DNA of 64,000 bases from Methanoculleus sediminis (lineage in GTDB: Archaea; Halobacteriota; Methanomicrobia; Methanomicrobiales; Methanoculleaceae), in assembly GCF_001017125.1 (NCBI RefSeq), contig NZ_JXOJ01000001.1, forward strand, positions 139,961 to 203,960, written 5' to 3'. Numbering within the stretch: the first letter of the stretch is position 1; each line of letters opens with the position of its first letter. This document shows, piece by piece, positions 8,871 to 17,345 of this stretch. The notes under the pieces were generated by a model that worked only from the letters and a program-made list of their open reading frames with translations, searched no databases and was not told where the DNA came from. Made by a program: the position numbers and the translations under genes.

Positions 8871-9806
8871 TCACCCGATCGGCACCGCCCCGAAGCTCCA
8901 GGCGATGTAGGCGGCGTAGGCGAGGAGCAGGAGGGCCGACCAGCCCCGGACGACGGAGGGACGGGCAAAGAGCAGGGGGAGGATCGCGACCGAGAAGAGG
9001 ACGACGACGATGATGTCGACGGGCGACCCGATGGTGGCCGGGGCGAGGAGGAGGCTAATCCCGAGGACCAGGAGGAGGTTGAAGATGTTGCTCCCGAGGA
9101 TGTTGCCGATGGAGATGGAGCCCTCGTCTCTCACGGCGGCCACGAACGAGGTCGCGAGCTCCGGAAGCGACGTGCCGACGGCGACGACCGATACGCCGAT
9201 GACGAACGCCGGGATCCCGAACGCCTCCGCGAGCGTGACGGCGCCGTCGACGACCAGCTGCGCCCCGACGATGACGGCGACGAGCCCGAGGCCGATGTAG
9301 AGGGCGTCGGCCCAGCCGTGGGACCTGATCTCGACCTCCCCCTCCTCGCGCCTTTCCCGCAGGAGAATGACGAGGATTGCTACGAAGAGGAGGAGGAAGA
9401 CCGTTCCGGCGACGATGTCGAGCGTGCCTCTTATTGCAAAGAGAGCGAAGGCTGCCGTCGCGGCGAGCATCAGCATGGTGTGCCGGACGAGCGATGAGCG
9501 CGACGCCCCGGATGCGGCGACCATGCCGGGCCGTATGAAGGTGCAGAGAGCGAGTACGAGAGCGATGTTCGCGATGTTGCTCCCGATGACGTTTCCAAGC
9601 GCAATTTCGGAGTTCCCCGTGGCTGCGGCGTTCGTGCTGACGACGAGTTCCGGGAGCGAGGTGCCGAACGCGATGATCGTGGACCCGATCAGGGCCGGGG
9701 AGATGCTGTACCGCAGTGCCAGGCCGCTTCCGCCGCCTACAAAGAGGTCGGCCCCTTTGACGAGGAGAGCTATGCCGACGGCGAGTATCAGAATGGTCAC
9801 GATCAC
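8871..9806 (-). CDS. sodium/calcium exchanger family (CaCA) antiporter
   Basis: A 311-residue membrane protein with about ten transmembrane segments and the two inverted alpha-repeats that define CaCA transporters. The alpha-1 repeat is STIIAFGTSLPELVVST followed by GNVIGSNIANI. The alpha-2 repeat is VVAVGTSLPELATSF followed by GNILGSNIFN. The glutamate in each TSLPEL motif is the expected ion ligand. It is similar in size to bacterial and archaeal YrbG/Mj-type exchangers and probably exports Ca2+ in exchange for Na+ or H+. The nearby P-type ATPase may share the ion; that is inference. Confidence 0.92.
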   Translation of the reverse strand: MIVTILILAVGIALLVKGADLFVGGGSGLALRYSISPALIGSTIIAFGTSLPELVVSTNAAATGNSEIALGNVIGSNIANIALVLALCTFIRPGMVAASGASRSSLVRHTMLMLAATAAFALFAIRGTLDIVAGTVFLLLFVAILVILLRERREEGEVEIRSHGWADALYIGLGLVAVIVGAQLVVDGAVTLAEAFGIPAFVIGVSVVAVGTSLPELATSFVAAVRDEGSISIGNILGSNIFNLLLVLGISLLLAPATIGSPVDIIVVVLFSVAILPLLFARPSVVRGWSALLLLAYAAYIAWSFGAVPIG

Positions 9807-9900
9807 GAAGATGCCTCGGAAGTGGTGATCTACGTTGGATGCGGTCTGCTAATACGTTTCCGAATCCGAGCGGTGTGCCGGGCAAAGGGTTATCTCTCTC

Positions 9901-10680
9901 ATGATCCACCGAACCGCCATGTTCACCCCGGGAGCCAGGTTCCTGCACGGAGCGGGAAGAGAGTTCATGCAGAGGACGGAGTTCGGGAACCAGCCGCCGT
10001 CGGATCAGATGCTCGGCCGTCCGCCTCCTCCTCTCGAGGTCCCGTACACGAAGGCGAAGACGGTCGTTCCGCTGCCTGCGCCCGACGATATCGTCATTCC
10101 TGCCGTCGATCTCCGGGACGCGATCGAGCAGCGGGAGAGCGTCAGGAACTACGCGGCGGAACCGCTCACGCTTGCGGAGACTGCGTTCCTCCTCTGGTGC
10201 ACCCAGGGGGTCAGGCGCGCCGTCGACGGAACGTTCACCCTCCGCACCGTCCCGTCCGCGGGCGCACGGCACGCGCTCGAGACCTACCTGCTGGTCAACC
10301 GGGTCGAGGGTGTCCCGCCGGGTCTCTACCGCTACCTCGCGCTGGAGCACCGCCTTGCCGAAGAGTCGCGCGATCCCGGCGTCGCGCGGCAGATTGCGGC
10401 GGGGTGCCTGAACCAGCCGCATGTGCTCGAGAGCGCCGTCACCCTCCTCTGGACTGCCGTCCCGGATCGGATGACGTGGCGCTACGGCGAGCGCGGCTAC
10501 CGCTACCTCCATCTCGACGCCGGCCACGTCTGCCAGAACCTCTACCTCGCGGCATCGGGCGTCGGGTGCGGGGTCTGTGCGATCGCCGCCTTCGACGACG
10601 CGGCGATGAACCTGCTGCTCGACATCGACGGCGAACGCCAGTTCCTGATCTACGTTGCGACCGTCGGGAAAAAACCGTGA
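9901..10680 (+). CDS. SagB/ThcOx-like nitroreductase-fold oxidoreductase
   Basis: A 259-residue FMN-dependent nitroreductase-fold protein. The FMN-binding start is DAIEQRESVRNYAAEPLTLAETAFLLWCTQG, in the order typical of SagB-type dehydrogenases. The central blocks TVPSAGARHALETYL and GLYRYLALEHRL and the C-terminal HLDAGHVCQNLYLAA are further matches. Start 9901 is used. An in-frame ATG at 9919 sits better relative to the TATA-like AAAGGGTTAT just upstream, near 9885. SagB relatives often oxidise azoline rings in peptides, but no YcaO cyclodehydratase or precursor peptide is nearby, so the substrate is unknown. Confidence 0.8.
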   Translation: MIHRTAMFTPGARFLHGAGREFMQRTEFGNQPPSDQMLGRPPPPLEVPYTKAKTVVPLPAPDDIVIPAVDLRDAIEQRESVRNYAAEPLTLAETAFLLWCTQGVRRAVDGTFTLRTVPSAGARHALETYLLVNRVEGVPPGLYRYLALEHRLAEESRDPGVARQIAAGCLNQPHVLESAVTLLWTAVPDRMTWRYGERGYRYLHLDAGHVCQNLYLAASGVGCGVCAIAAFDDAAMNLLLDIDGERQFLIYVATVGKKP

Positions 10681-10745
10681 ACCGGCGGGTGCCGAAGTAC
10701 ATATCCCCCTTCCCGTCCAACACCTGAACAAGCGTCCCGGCCTTC

Positions 10746-11480
10746 GTGCCGGGGGGACAATGGAGGCTGCCGGTTACGTTCACGTTCGACGAACAGATTG
10801 CTGCCCTTGAAGCGGAACGGGAGAGGCTTATCAGGTTCCCGGAAGACGAGTTCATCGCGATCATCCGGGAGGTGGGGTTCTCCTGCGACTGCTGCGGCCG
10901 GTGCTGCACGCGGGAGTTCAACGGCCACGTCTTTCTGCTGGAGGAGGATACCGACAGCGTCCGCTCGATCCTGCCGGACGCCGTCGTCCCGGCGCCCGCG
11001 TTCGATGCCTGCGATCAGGAGGAGAGGTTCTACGTCTCGGGATACGCCCTCCGGACGAAACCGGACGGTTCCTGCATTTTCCTCGAGGGCGGCAGGTGCA
11101 GCATTTATGACCGGCGGTTCGCCATCTGCCGGGTCTACCCCTACATGCTCCACCGGGAGGCCGACGAGAAGGGCACCGTCGACTGGCGGCAGATCGGCGG
11201 TCTGAACAAGCACGGGTCCTACAACAACCCGATCGACGATGCCGAGTGCGCCCGGATTGTCCGGGAGACCCGGGCTTACGAGGCGGCGTTTCTCGAGCAG
11301 GAGATCCGGTTCCGGCAGGCTCTCCGCGACCTCTTTGCCCGGGAGGGCCTCCGCTACGTCCGGCGGACGTACGACCTCCTGATGCGGGACTTCAGGAAGG
11401 GTGCGGAGGTCGAGGTCCGGGTCTTCCACCGCGGGCGGTTTGAGCCGCACCGGGTCACCCGCGACGTGTACGGGCAGTAA
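10746..11480 (+). CDS. YkgJ-type cysteine-cluster (Zn/Fe-chelating) protein
   Basis: A 244-residue cytoplasmic protein of the YkgJ / CxxCxxCC family, proposed metal-chelating proteins. The defining segment is GFSCDCCGRCCTREF near residue 50, and further cysteines come later in DACDQEE, GSCIFLEGGRCSIYDRRFAICRVYPYML. The C-terminal third is helical and charged. The start is a GTG at 10746; no ATG is available in frame and the ribosome binding site is weak, so the first few residues are uncertain. No partner gene is obvious. Confidence 0.8.
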   Translation: MPGGQWRLPVTFTFDEQIAALEAERERLIRFPEDEFIAIIREVGFSCDCCGRCCTREFNGHVFLLEEDTDSVRSILPDAVVPAPAFDACDQEERFYVSGYALRTKPDGSCIFLEGGRCSIYDRRFAICRVYPYMLHREADEKGTVDWRQIGGLNKHGSYNNPIDDAECARIVRETRAYEAAFLEQEIRFRQALRDLFAREGLRYVRRTYDLLMRDFRKGAEVEVRVFHRGRFEPHRVTRDVYGQ

Positions 11481-11546
11481 CGCTCCGGCCGGTTTCGAGA
11501 CCGTTCGCCCGCACCTTTTTCTGCTCCGCTCACCCCCGGGTGCCCG

Positions 11547-13334
11547 ATGGAGACCGAGGTCCTCCTCACCCTGCTGGTGGTGGCCGGCACTGCCGTCCTC
11601 TTCATCTCCGGCGCCGTCAGGGTCGACGTCGCCGCCGTGCTCGTGACTCTCGCACTCGCGTGGCTCGGGCTCGTCACGCCGGCACAGGCCCTCTCCGGGT
11701 TTTCGAGCAGCGCGGTCATCGCGATGCTCTCGGTGATGGTGCTCGGCCGCGGGCTCGACCGGACCGGGGTGACGATCCGCATTGCCCGCGCGATCGTAGG
11801 GTTAGCCGGGACCGGCGAGCGTCGGCTCATCGCCGCCGCATCCATCGTCGCCGGCTCGCTCTCGGCGTTCATGCAGAGTGTCGGAGCGACCGCCGTCTTC
11901 CTCCCCTCGCTCCTGCGGGTATCGTCGCTTTCCGGGGTTCCGGCGTCGCGGCTTCTCCTGCCCGTCGGCTATGCCGCGATCCTCGGGGGCACCATCAGCA
12001 TGGTGGGGGCGGGCACCCTCATCATCCTCAACGATCTCCTCTCCCAGCAGGGGTATGCCCCCTTCGGGCTCTTTGCCGTCACGCCCGTCGGCGTGCCGCT
12101 CCTGCTTGCCGGTATCGCCTTCTTCTGCTTCTTCGGCGACCGGGTCCTCCCCCGGCGCGAGAAGGCGCGGCTGAGCCCACAGGAGGAACTCATCCGGACC
12201 TGGTGCCCCCCCTGCCTGATATTCTATCTGCGGGTTCCGGCGGGAAGCCCGCTCGTAGGGATGACACGGGAGGCGGCGCACATGATCTCGCGCTACAACC
12301 TCCATCTCATCTCCCTCGCCGAGCGGGGCGAAGTCGTCTACACCCCATGGCGCTACACCCGGTTCGCCGCCGGGCAGGAACTCGGCATTCTCGGACAGGA
12401 TGAGGATGTCAGGGGGTTCATAGAAGATTTCAGGCTCGAGTGGGTTCGGGCGGGGGAGAGCACCGCGAACGTGATGGCCGACCCGAATGTGGGTTTTGCG
12501 GAGGTGATTGTCCGCCCGTATGGAGAGATCGTCGGCAAAACACTTCGCGACCTCGAGTTCCGGGTGACCTACGGCGTCGAGGTGCTGATCCTCCTCTCCG
12601 GAACCGAGGAGCAGCGGCAGAACCTTGCCGACCGCCCGCTGCAGGCGGGGGACGCGATGGTCGTTTTAGGGCGGTGGGAACGGCTCCGGGCGCTCGCCAC
12701 GAACCGGGACTTTGTCATGGTGACTCCCGTCGAGGGGCGTGCGGGGGTTCGCGAGCGCGGCGCGCCCGTCGCCGTCATCTGCTTTCTTGCTGCCGTCGGC
12801 CTCACCTACACCGGGCTCTCGATCGCGACGAGCCTTCTTTCGGGAGTGCTCGCGATGATCCTCCTCCGGGTCGTCCCGATCGGCGAGGTCTACCGGGCGA
12901 TAGACTGGCGAACGCTCACGCTGATTGCCGGGCTTCTTCCCCTCGGCATCGCCATGGAGACGACCGGGACAGCCAGATTCATCGCCGACCAGACGGCCGG
13001 CCTGGTCGCCGGATACCCGACGCCCCTCATCCTCGTCGCGGTTGCGGTCCTCGCGACCGCCTTCTCGCTTGTCATGTCGAATATCGCCGCCACCGTCCTT
13101 CTGGTCCCGCTGGCGCTGGTTATGGCGGGTTCGTTCGGGCTCGATCCCCGCGGCCTTGCGCTTCTCGTCGGGATCTGCACCTCCAACTCCTTCCTCCTCC
13201 CGACGCACCCGGTGAACGCCCTCCTGATGGGTCCGGGGAACTACCGGACCCGGGATTACATCGTGCCCGGGAGCGTCATGACGATCGTCTTCATCCTCAT
13301 CGCCGTCGGCGTCGTCTCTCTTCTCTACTTCTGA
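11547..13334 (+). CDS. SLC13/DASS-type permease with two cytoplasmic RCK-C domains
   Basis: This 595-residue membrane protein has an N-terminal half-transporter (1-210, with SAVIAMLSVMVLGRGLDRTG and GATAVFLPSLLRV) and a C-terminal half (about 415-595, with SNIAATVLLVPLALVMA and SNSFLLPTHPVNALLMGPG). Between them lies a soluble region (215-405) with two TrkA-C-like folds (PLVGMTREAAHMISRYNLHLISL; GEIVGKTLRDLEFRVTYGVEVL). This is the layout of SLC13/ArsB-superfamily permeases such as YfbS, which move dicarboxylates, sulfate or other anions. The substrate is not predictable. The RCK-C domains suggest gating by a ligand. Confidence 0.88.
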   Translation: METEVLLTLLVVAGTAVLFISGAVRVDVAAVLVTLALAWLGLVTPAQALSGFSSSAVIAMLSVMVLGRGLDRTGVTIRIARAIVGLAGTGERRLIAAASIVAGSLSAFMQSVGATAVFLPSLLRVSSLSGVPASRLLLPVGYAAILGGTISMVGAGTLIILNDLLSQQGYAPFGLFAVTPVGVPLLLAGIAFFCFFGDRVLPRREKARLSPQEELIRTWCPPCLIFYLRVPAGSPLVGMTREAAHMISRYNLHLISLAERGEVVYTPWRYTRFAAGQELGILGQDEDVRGFIEDFRLEWVRAGESTANVMADPNVGFAEVIVRPYGEIVGKTLRDLEFRVTYGVEVLILLSGTEEQRQNLADRPLQAGDAMVVLGRWERLRALATNRDFVMVTPVEGRAGVRERGAPVAVICFLAAVGLTYTGLSIATSLLSGVLAMILLRVVPIGEVYRAIDWRTLTLIAGLLPLGIAMETTGTARFIADQTAGLVAGYPTPLILVAVAVLATAFSLVMSNIAATVLLVPLALVMAGSFGLDPRGLALLVGICTSNSFLLPTHPVNALLMGPGNYRTRDYIVPGSVMTIVFILIAVGVVSLLYF

Positions 13335-13357
13335 TCTCGCGCCTTTCTCGCGCCCGG

Positions 13358-13371
13358 GGTAAACCTTTATG
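13358..13371 (+). promoter_or_regulatory. TATA box for the disulfide oxidoreductase gene
   Basis: GGTAAACCTTTATG lies about 35 bases before the ATG at 13399, which predicts a nearly leaderless transcript. Confidence 0.4.
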
Positions 13372-13398
13372 ACGCCCTGCAGCAACCGTAGCCTCACC

Positions 13399-14769
13399 AT
13401 GGAGCGGGATTACGATGTCGTCGTTATCGGGACGGGGGTTGCCGGTTCCGACATCGCCTGGCATTGCAGAAAGACCGGGATGGAAGTAGCGATCGTTGAT
13501 TCCCGGGAATACGGGGGGACGTGCGCCCTGCGGGGCTGTGTCCCCAAAAGGGTGCTTGCCGGTGCCGCGGAAGTGGTTTCCCGTGTCCGTGACCAGCAGG
13601 GGAACGGTATCCGGGGCGCGGTCGCGATCGACTGGCCGCAGCTCGTTGCCTTTGAGAGGACCTTCACCGATCCCATTCCCCGGCGGAAGGAGGAAGGCTT
13701 CCGGGGGGCGGGGATCCATACCTACCACGGGGTTGCCCGCTTTGCCGGCCCGGACCGGGTGGCGGTCGGCGACGATACGCTCGTCGCCCGCTACATCGTG
13801 GTCGCCGCCGGTGCGCGTGCCCGGCCGATCGGCGTCCCGGGCGAGGATCTGATGACGTCGAGCGACGACTTCTTCTACCTTGAAGCGCTCCCCGAACGGA
13901 TCGTCTTCGTCGGCGGGGGCTACATCTCGTTTGAATTCGCCCACGTCGCCGCCGCTGCCGGGTCGGCGGTGACCATCCTGCAGCGGAGCGGCCGGGTTCT
14001 CTCAGGATTCGATCCCGATATCGTCGACCGGCTGCTGCTGGCTTCTGTCGAGGCGGGGATCGACGTGCAGATGAACATGCCGCTCGTCTCTGTCGAGAGG
14101 GGCGCCGCCGCCCTCCGCGTGCGGGCCGGAAAGAGCGGGGAGGAGAAGACCTTCGGTGCCGATATGGTCGTCCACGGCGCCGGCAGGGTTTCTGCGGTCG
14201 GGGAACTCGACCCCGCCGCCGGGAACGTCGAGACCGACCGCCGGGGGATCGTCGTCGACGACCGTCTCCGGAGCGTCTCGAATCCCGCGGTCTACGTTGC
14301 CGGGGATGCGAACCCGAGAAGCCCGCAGCTGACGCCGGTGGCGGTGGCGGACGCTCACATCGTCGTCGACAACATCCTGGGCGGCGACGCCCGCGTCGCG
14401 GACTACACCGTCGTCCCGAGCGCCGTCTTCACGAATCCGCCCATCGCCTCCGTCGGGCTCACGGAGGAGAAGGCGAAGGAGCGGGGGATCTCCTACATCG
14501 CCAACGCCGGCGACCTCTCCGGGCGGTTCACGAATCGGGGCGTCGGCCAGAAGCACGCCGGCTACAAACTCCTGGTCGACGAAGACTCCCGCCGGGTTCT
14601 CGGCGCCCACCTCATCGGGCCGCACGTCGAGGAGGTGATCAACATCTTCGCTCTCGCGATCAAACACGGCCTGACGGTGGACGATCTGACGCTCGATGCG
14701 ATTCCGTGGGCCTACCCGAGCAACACCTACGACATCATCCACATGGTGCATCCGCTGGTGAGGAAGTGA
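13399..14769 (+). CDS. FAD-dependent pyridine nucleotide-disulfide oxidoreductase
   Basis: A 456-residue flavoprotein of the dihydrolipoamide dehydrogenase / glutathione reductase family. The FAD motif is VVVIGTGVAGSDIA (near residue 7). The redox-active cysteine pair is GGTCALRGCVPKR with four residues between the cysteines. The NAD(P) motif is IVFVGGGYISFEFA and the second FAD motif is VYVAGDAN. The dimerisation domain ends GAHLIGPHVEEVINIFALAIKHGLT. The residue usually giving the His-Glu dyad near the C-terminus is not present in the standard HPT form; the end reads DAIPWAYPSNTYDI. The natural disulfide or metal substrate is therefore uncertain. The gene converges on the ech operon. Confidence 0.88.
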   Translation: MERDYDVVVIGTGVAGSDIAWHCRKTGMEVAIVDSREYGGTCALRGCVPKRVLAGAAEVVSRVRDQQGNGIRGAVAIDWPQLVAFERTFTDPIPRRKEEGFRGAGIHTYHGVARFAGPDRVAVGDDTLVARYIVVAAGARARPIGVPGEDLMTSSDDFFYLEALPERIVFVGGGYISFEFAHVAAAAGSAVTILQRSGRVLSGFDPDIVDRLLLASVEAGIDVQMNMPLVSVERGAAALRVRAGKSGEEKTFGADMVVHGAGRVSAVGELDPAAGNVETDRRGIVVDDRLRSVSNPAVYVAGDANPRSPQLTPVAVADAHIVVDNILGGDARVADYTVVPSAVFTNPPIASVGLTEEKAKERGISYIANAGDLSGRFTNRGVGQKHAGYKLLVDEDSRRVLGAHLIGPHVEEVINIFALAIKHGLTVDDLTLDAIPWAYPSNTYDIIHMVHPLVRK

Positions 14770-14873
14770 GGCATCATCTTCGTGCCATCCAGATCCATGC
14801 CCGGACACGAAACCGATGGAATGCTTGATGCACACTTCGCGTGAGAGCTGGTTGTAGGGGACAGTGATACGGC

Positions 14874-14951
14874 CTCACGCGAAGGCGCGAAGAACGCGAA
14901 GGGAGAAAGAAGTTTATCTTGGACTTCGCGCCTTCGCGTCTTCGCGTGAGT
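14874..14951. repeat. family B inverted repeat element (CGCGAAG arms)
   Basis: The left arm is CTCACGCGAAGGCGCGAAGA (14874-14893) and continues CGCGAAGG. It is mirrored by CTTCGCGCCTTCGCGTCTTCGCGTGAG (about 14924-14950) around a loop of about 20 bases. It lies between the convergent disulfide oxidoreductase and ech genes. Confidence 0.85.
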
Positions 14952-14968
14952 GATCTGTAATTGGCGTT

Positions 14969-15010
14969 CGAAAAAAGTTCTTGCCGGGGGGTTCGGGTCC
15001 CGGCCCCCCA
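14969..15010 (-). terminator. hairpin plus T-run terminator of the ech operon
   Basis: Read on the minus strand after the echF stop codon, a GGGGGGCCGGG / CCCCCCGGC stem is followed within a few bases by a run of six T residues (14970-14976). This looks like an intrinsic terminator. Confidence 0.6.
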
Positions 15011-15012
15011 CT

Positions 15013-15405
15013 TCACGCGCCGGCGCTCTCTTCGGCCGGTTTCTTCGCCGGCTTCTCGGGTTTCACGTAGGTGATGGTGTAGCGCTCCACCACGTGCTCC
15101 ACCACCGGCGGGAGGTAGGCCTGCTCCATCGTGAGGCTTCCGAACGGGCAGCCTTCGACGCAGTCGCCGCAGGCGATGCACCGCATCCGGTCGATCTCCC
15201 AGACCTTCGCCTCCTTGTCGAGACGGATCGCCTCGCACGGGCACCGCTTCGAGCAGAGGCTGCAGGAGCGGCAGGTGGACGGGTCGAAGGCGACGTGCCC
15301 CCGGGTGAGAGGGGATGTCCGCGCCGGCACCGCCGGATACTGCCGGGTGGCCGGGCCCCCGAGAAGGTTCCGGATAACCGTCTTTGTCATCTGAAATATG
15401 CCCAT
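15013..15405 (-). CDS. echF: Ech-type hydrogenase ferredoxin subunit (EchF-like)
   Basis: This is a 130-residue protein with two [4Fe-4S] motifs, CRSCSLCSKRCPCEAI and CIACGDCVEGCPFGSL. It belongs to the NuoI/EchF type that passes electrons between ferredoxin and the hydrogenase small subunit. A basic/amphipathic N-terminus precedes the clusters and a KPAKKPAEES tail follows. ATG 15405 is chosen over GTG 15411 because GAGGTGA, which contains the echE stop, lies seven bases before it. It is the last gene of the six-gene ech cluster and is followed by a hairpin terminator. Confidence 0.9.
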   Translation of the reverse strand: MGIFQMTKTVIRNLLGGPATRQYPAVPARTSPLTRGHVAFDPSTCRSCSLCSKRCPCEAIRLDKEAKVWEIDRMRCIACGDCVEGCPFGSLTMEQAYLPPVVEHVVERYTITYVKPEKPAKKPAEESAGA

Positions 15406-15412
15406 TCCCACT

Positions 15413-16492
15413 TCACCTCTCCGTGCAGCTGATGCAGGGATCGATCGAGAGGACGACGACCGGGACGTCCGCGAGCTGGGCGCCGGGGAGCATCTTCACG
15501 AGCGGCGGGATGTTCGCGAGCGTCGGCGTCCTTATCCTGGCCCGGGCAAGGTGCTTGCTCCCGTCGCCCTTGAGGTAGTGGACGACCTCCCCCCGCGGCT
15601 GCTCGGCGCGGGAGAAGTACTCGCCGTCGGGCGTTCCCTTGACCTTCACGTCGATGGGTCCTCCGGGCATCTCCTCGATCGCCCGGCGGATCAGGTCGAT
15701 GGAAGCGTAGACCTCCTTGACCCGGACGGCGCACCGGGCGTAGCAGTCGCCGGCCGTCTCGACGACCGGCTTGAAGCCGAGATCGCCGTAGGCGGCGTAG
15801 CCTGTTTCGCGGTGATCCATCGCGACCCCGCTCCCCCTGGCGGTCGGCCCGGCCGCACCAAGATCGTAGGCCTCGTCCTTGGTGATGACCCCGAGCCCCT
15901 GGAGGCGGTATTTCACCGTATCGTCGTTTAAGAAGACGTCGCCGAGATCCCGACAGTTCTGCTCGAAGGGATCGAGCGCACGGTGCATCTCGTCGAGTTT
16001 CTCCTGCCCGATGTCGCGCCTGACCCCGCCGACCTTGCAGGTGCCCTGGATGACCCGGCCGCCCGTGGTGTCCTCGAGCACGTCGAGCACGCTCTCCCGG
16101 AGCTGCCAGGACCTCATGAAGAGGTTCTCAAAGCCCATGGAGTCCGCAAAGAGCCCGAGCCAGAGAAGGTGCGAGTGAAGACGCGAGCACTCCGACCAGA
16201 TCGTCCGGAGGTAGCGTGCCCTGTCCGGGACCTCGACCCCCATGATATGTTCGATGCCCTGGCTGTAGCAGAGCGCGTGGATGAAACTGCAGATCCCGCA
16301 GATCCGTTCCGCCACGTAGACGTACTCGGTGTACTCGCGCTTCTGCACGAGCTGCTCGAGCCCCCGGTGGATGTAACCGATCGAGGGGATCGCCTCCACC
16401 ACCTTCTCGTCCTCGAGGACGAGGTCGACGTGGATCGGTTCCGGCAGCACCGGGTGCTGCGGTCCGAACGGTACAATTATACGTTCCGGCAT
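15413..16492 (-). CDS. echE: Ech-type [NiFe]-hydrogenase large subunit
   Basis: A 359-residue catalytic subunit related to NuoD. The N-terminal nickel motif is RICGICSFIHALCYSQG and the C-terminal one is DPCISCTER, giving the four cysteines that hold the Ni-Fe site. This separates it from complex I NuoD, which lacks them. It ends right after the C-terminal motif, so there is little or no processed extension. Its start overlaps echD by 16 bases, which indicates translational coupling. It uses H2/H+ with ferredoxin at the membrane. Confidence 0.94.
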   Translation of the reverse strand: MPERIIVPFGPQHPVLPEPIHVDLVLEDEKVVEAIPSIGYIHRGLEQLVQKREYTEYVYVAERICGICSFIHALCYSQGIEHIMGVEVPDRARYLRTIWSECSRLHSHLLWLGLFADSMGFENLFMRSWQLRESVLDVLEDTTGGRVIQGTCKVGGVRRDIGQEKLDEMHRALDPFEQNCRDLGDVFLNDDTVKYRLQGLGVITKDEAYDLGAAGPTARGSGVAMDHRETGYAAYGDLGFKPVVETAGDCYARCAVRVKEVYASIDLIRRAIEEMPGGPIDVKVKGTPDGEYFSRAEQPRGEVVHYLKGDGSKHLARARIRTPTLANIPPLVKMLPGAQLADVPVVVLSIDPCISCTER

Positions 16493-16857
16493 CGGTCGCC
16501 TCCTGCTCTCGTGACGCTGAACGGATACTTCTCCGCCGTCTTGATGAACGTTCCTTTGAAGTCGATGTTGATCCCAGTGACCGGGATTCCGAAGAGGTCA
16601 TGCATCTCGTTCTCGTAGACGAACGCTCCCCAGTAGATCCCGGAGATGCTCGGCACCTCCGTCTCCGGTCCGATCGTCAGGCGGAGGTTCTTGAACTGGT
16701 AGCCCTTATCGAACGAGTAGTTGACCTCGTACGACCCGTCGATGTCCGTGCACCCGATCTGGACGAGGCGGTACCCGTCGGCATGAACCCTTTCGACCTC
16801 TGACGTGAGGTTCTCCAGCGCGACGTCGATGATTGTCTGCTCCTCTTTTACTGTCAT
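16477..16857 (-). CDS. echD: Ech-type hydrogenase subunit D (NuoC/30-kDa-like)
   Basis: A 126-residue NuoC-like subunit of the hydrogenase peripheral arm. It carries the family blocks QIGCTDIDGSYEVNYSF, VPSISGIYWGAFVYENEMHDLFGI and the final INIDFKGTFIKTAEKYPF. It has no metal motif, as expected for this structural subunit. The start ATG overlaps the stop of echC in an ATGA arrangement. Confidence 0.9.
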   Translation of the reverse strand: MTVKEEQTIIDVALENLTSEVERVHADGYRLVQIGCTDIDGSYEVNYSFDKGYQFKNLRLTIGPETEVPSISGIYWGAFVYENEMHDLFGIPVTGINIDFKGTFIKTAEKYPFSVTRAGGDRCRNV

Positions 16858-17345
16858 GTGCTCTCACCTGCCTGTTCCGCGTGCCGCGCATCCTCTTTTA
16901 TCCGCGCCGCCCCGGTCATCTTCGCCCGTTTCTCCTCGAGAATCGAGAGCGCGGTTACGACGCCGTCGATGATCTGTTCCGGCCTTGCCGCGCATCCCGG
17001 GACATAGACGTCGACGGGGATAACCTTGTCGATGCCGCCGACGATGTTGTAGCACTCCCGGAACACGCCGCCGGTTGCGGCGCAGGCGCCGACCGCAACG
17101 ACGACTTTGGGCTCGGGGATCTGCTCGTAGATGTTCTCGACCACCTCCCGGTTCTGCGCGTTGATCCCGCCGGTGATCAGCAGGATATCGGCATGCTTCG
17201 GGTTTCCGGTGTTGATGATGCCGAACCGCTCCACGTCGTAGAGCGGTGTGAGGCACGCAAGCACCTCGATGTCGCACCCGTTGCAGCTTGATGCATCGTA
17301 GTGAAGGATCCAGGGTGATCGCTTCAGGAATGCCATGGTACTCAT
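16854..17345 (-). CDS. echC: Ech-type [NiFe]-hydrogenase small subunit (NuoB-like)
   Basis: This 163-residue subunit carries the proximal [4Fe-4S] cluster. Ligand motifs are SSCNGCDIEVLACL, then VVAVGACAATGGVFREC and VPGCAARPEQII, the NuoB/EchC order. ATG 17345 overlaps the echB stop (ATGA). ATG 17336 is an in-frame alternative that would shorten the protein by three residues. It bridges EchF to the EchE active site. Confidence 0.92.
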   Translation of the reverse strand: MSTMAFLKRSPWILHYDASSCNGCDIEVLACLTPLYDVERFGIINTGNPKHADILLITGGINAQNREVVENIYEQIPEPKVVVAVGACAATGGVFRECYNIVGGIDKVIPVDVYVPGCAARPEQIIDGVVTALSILEEKRAKMTGAARIKEDARHAEQAGEST

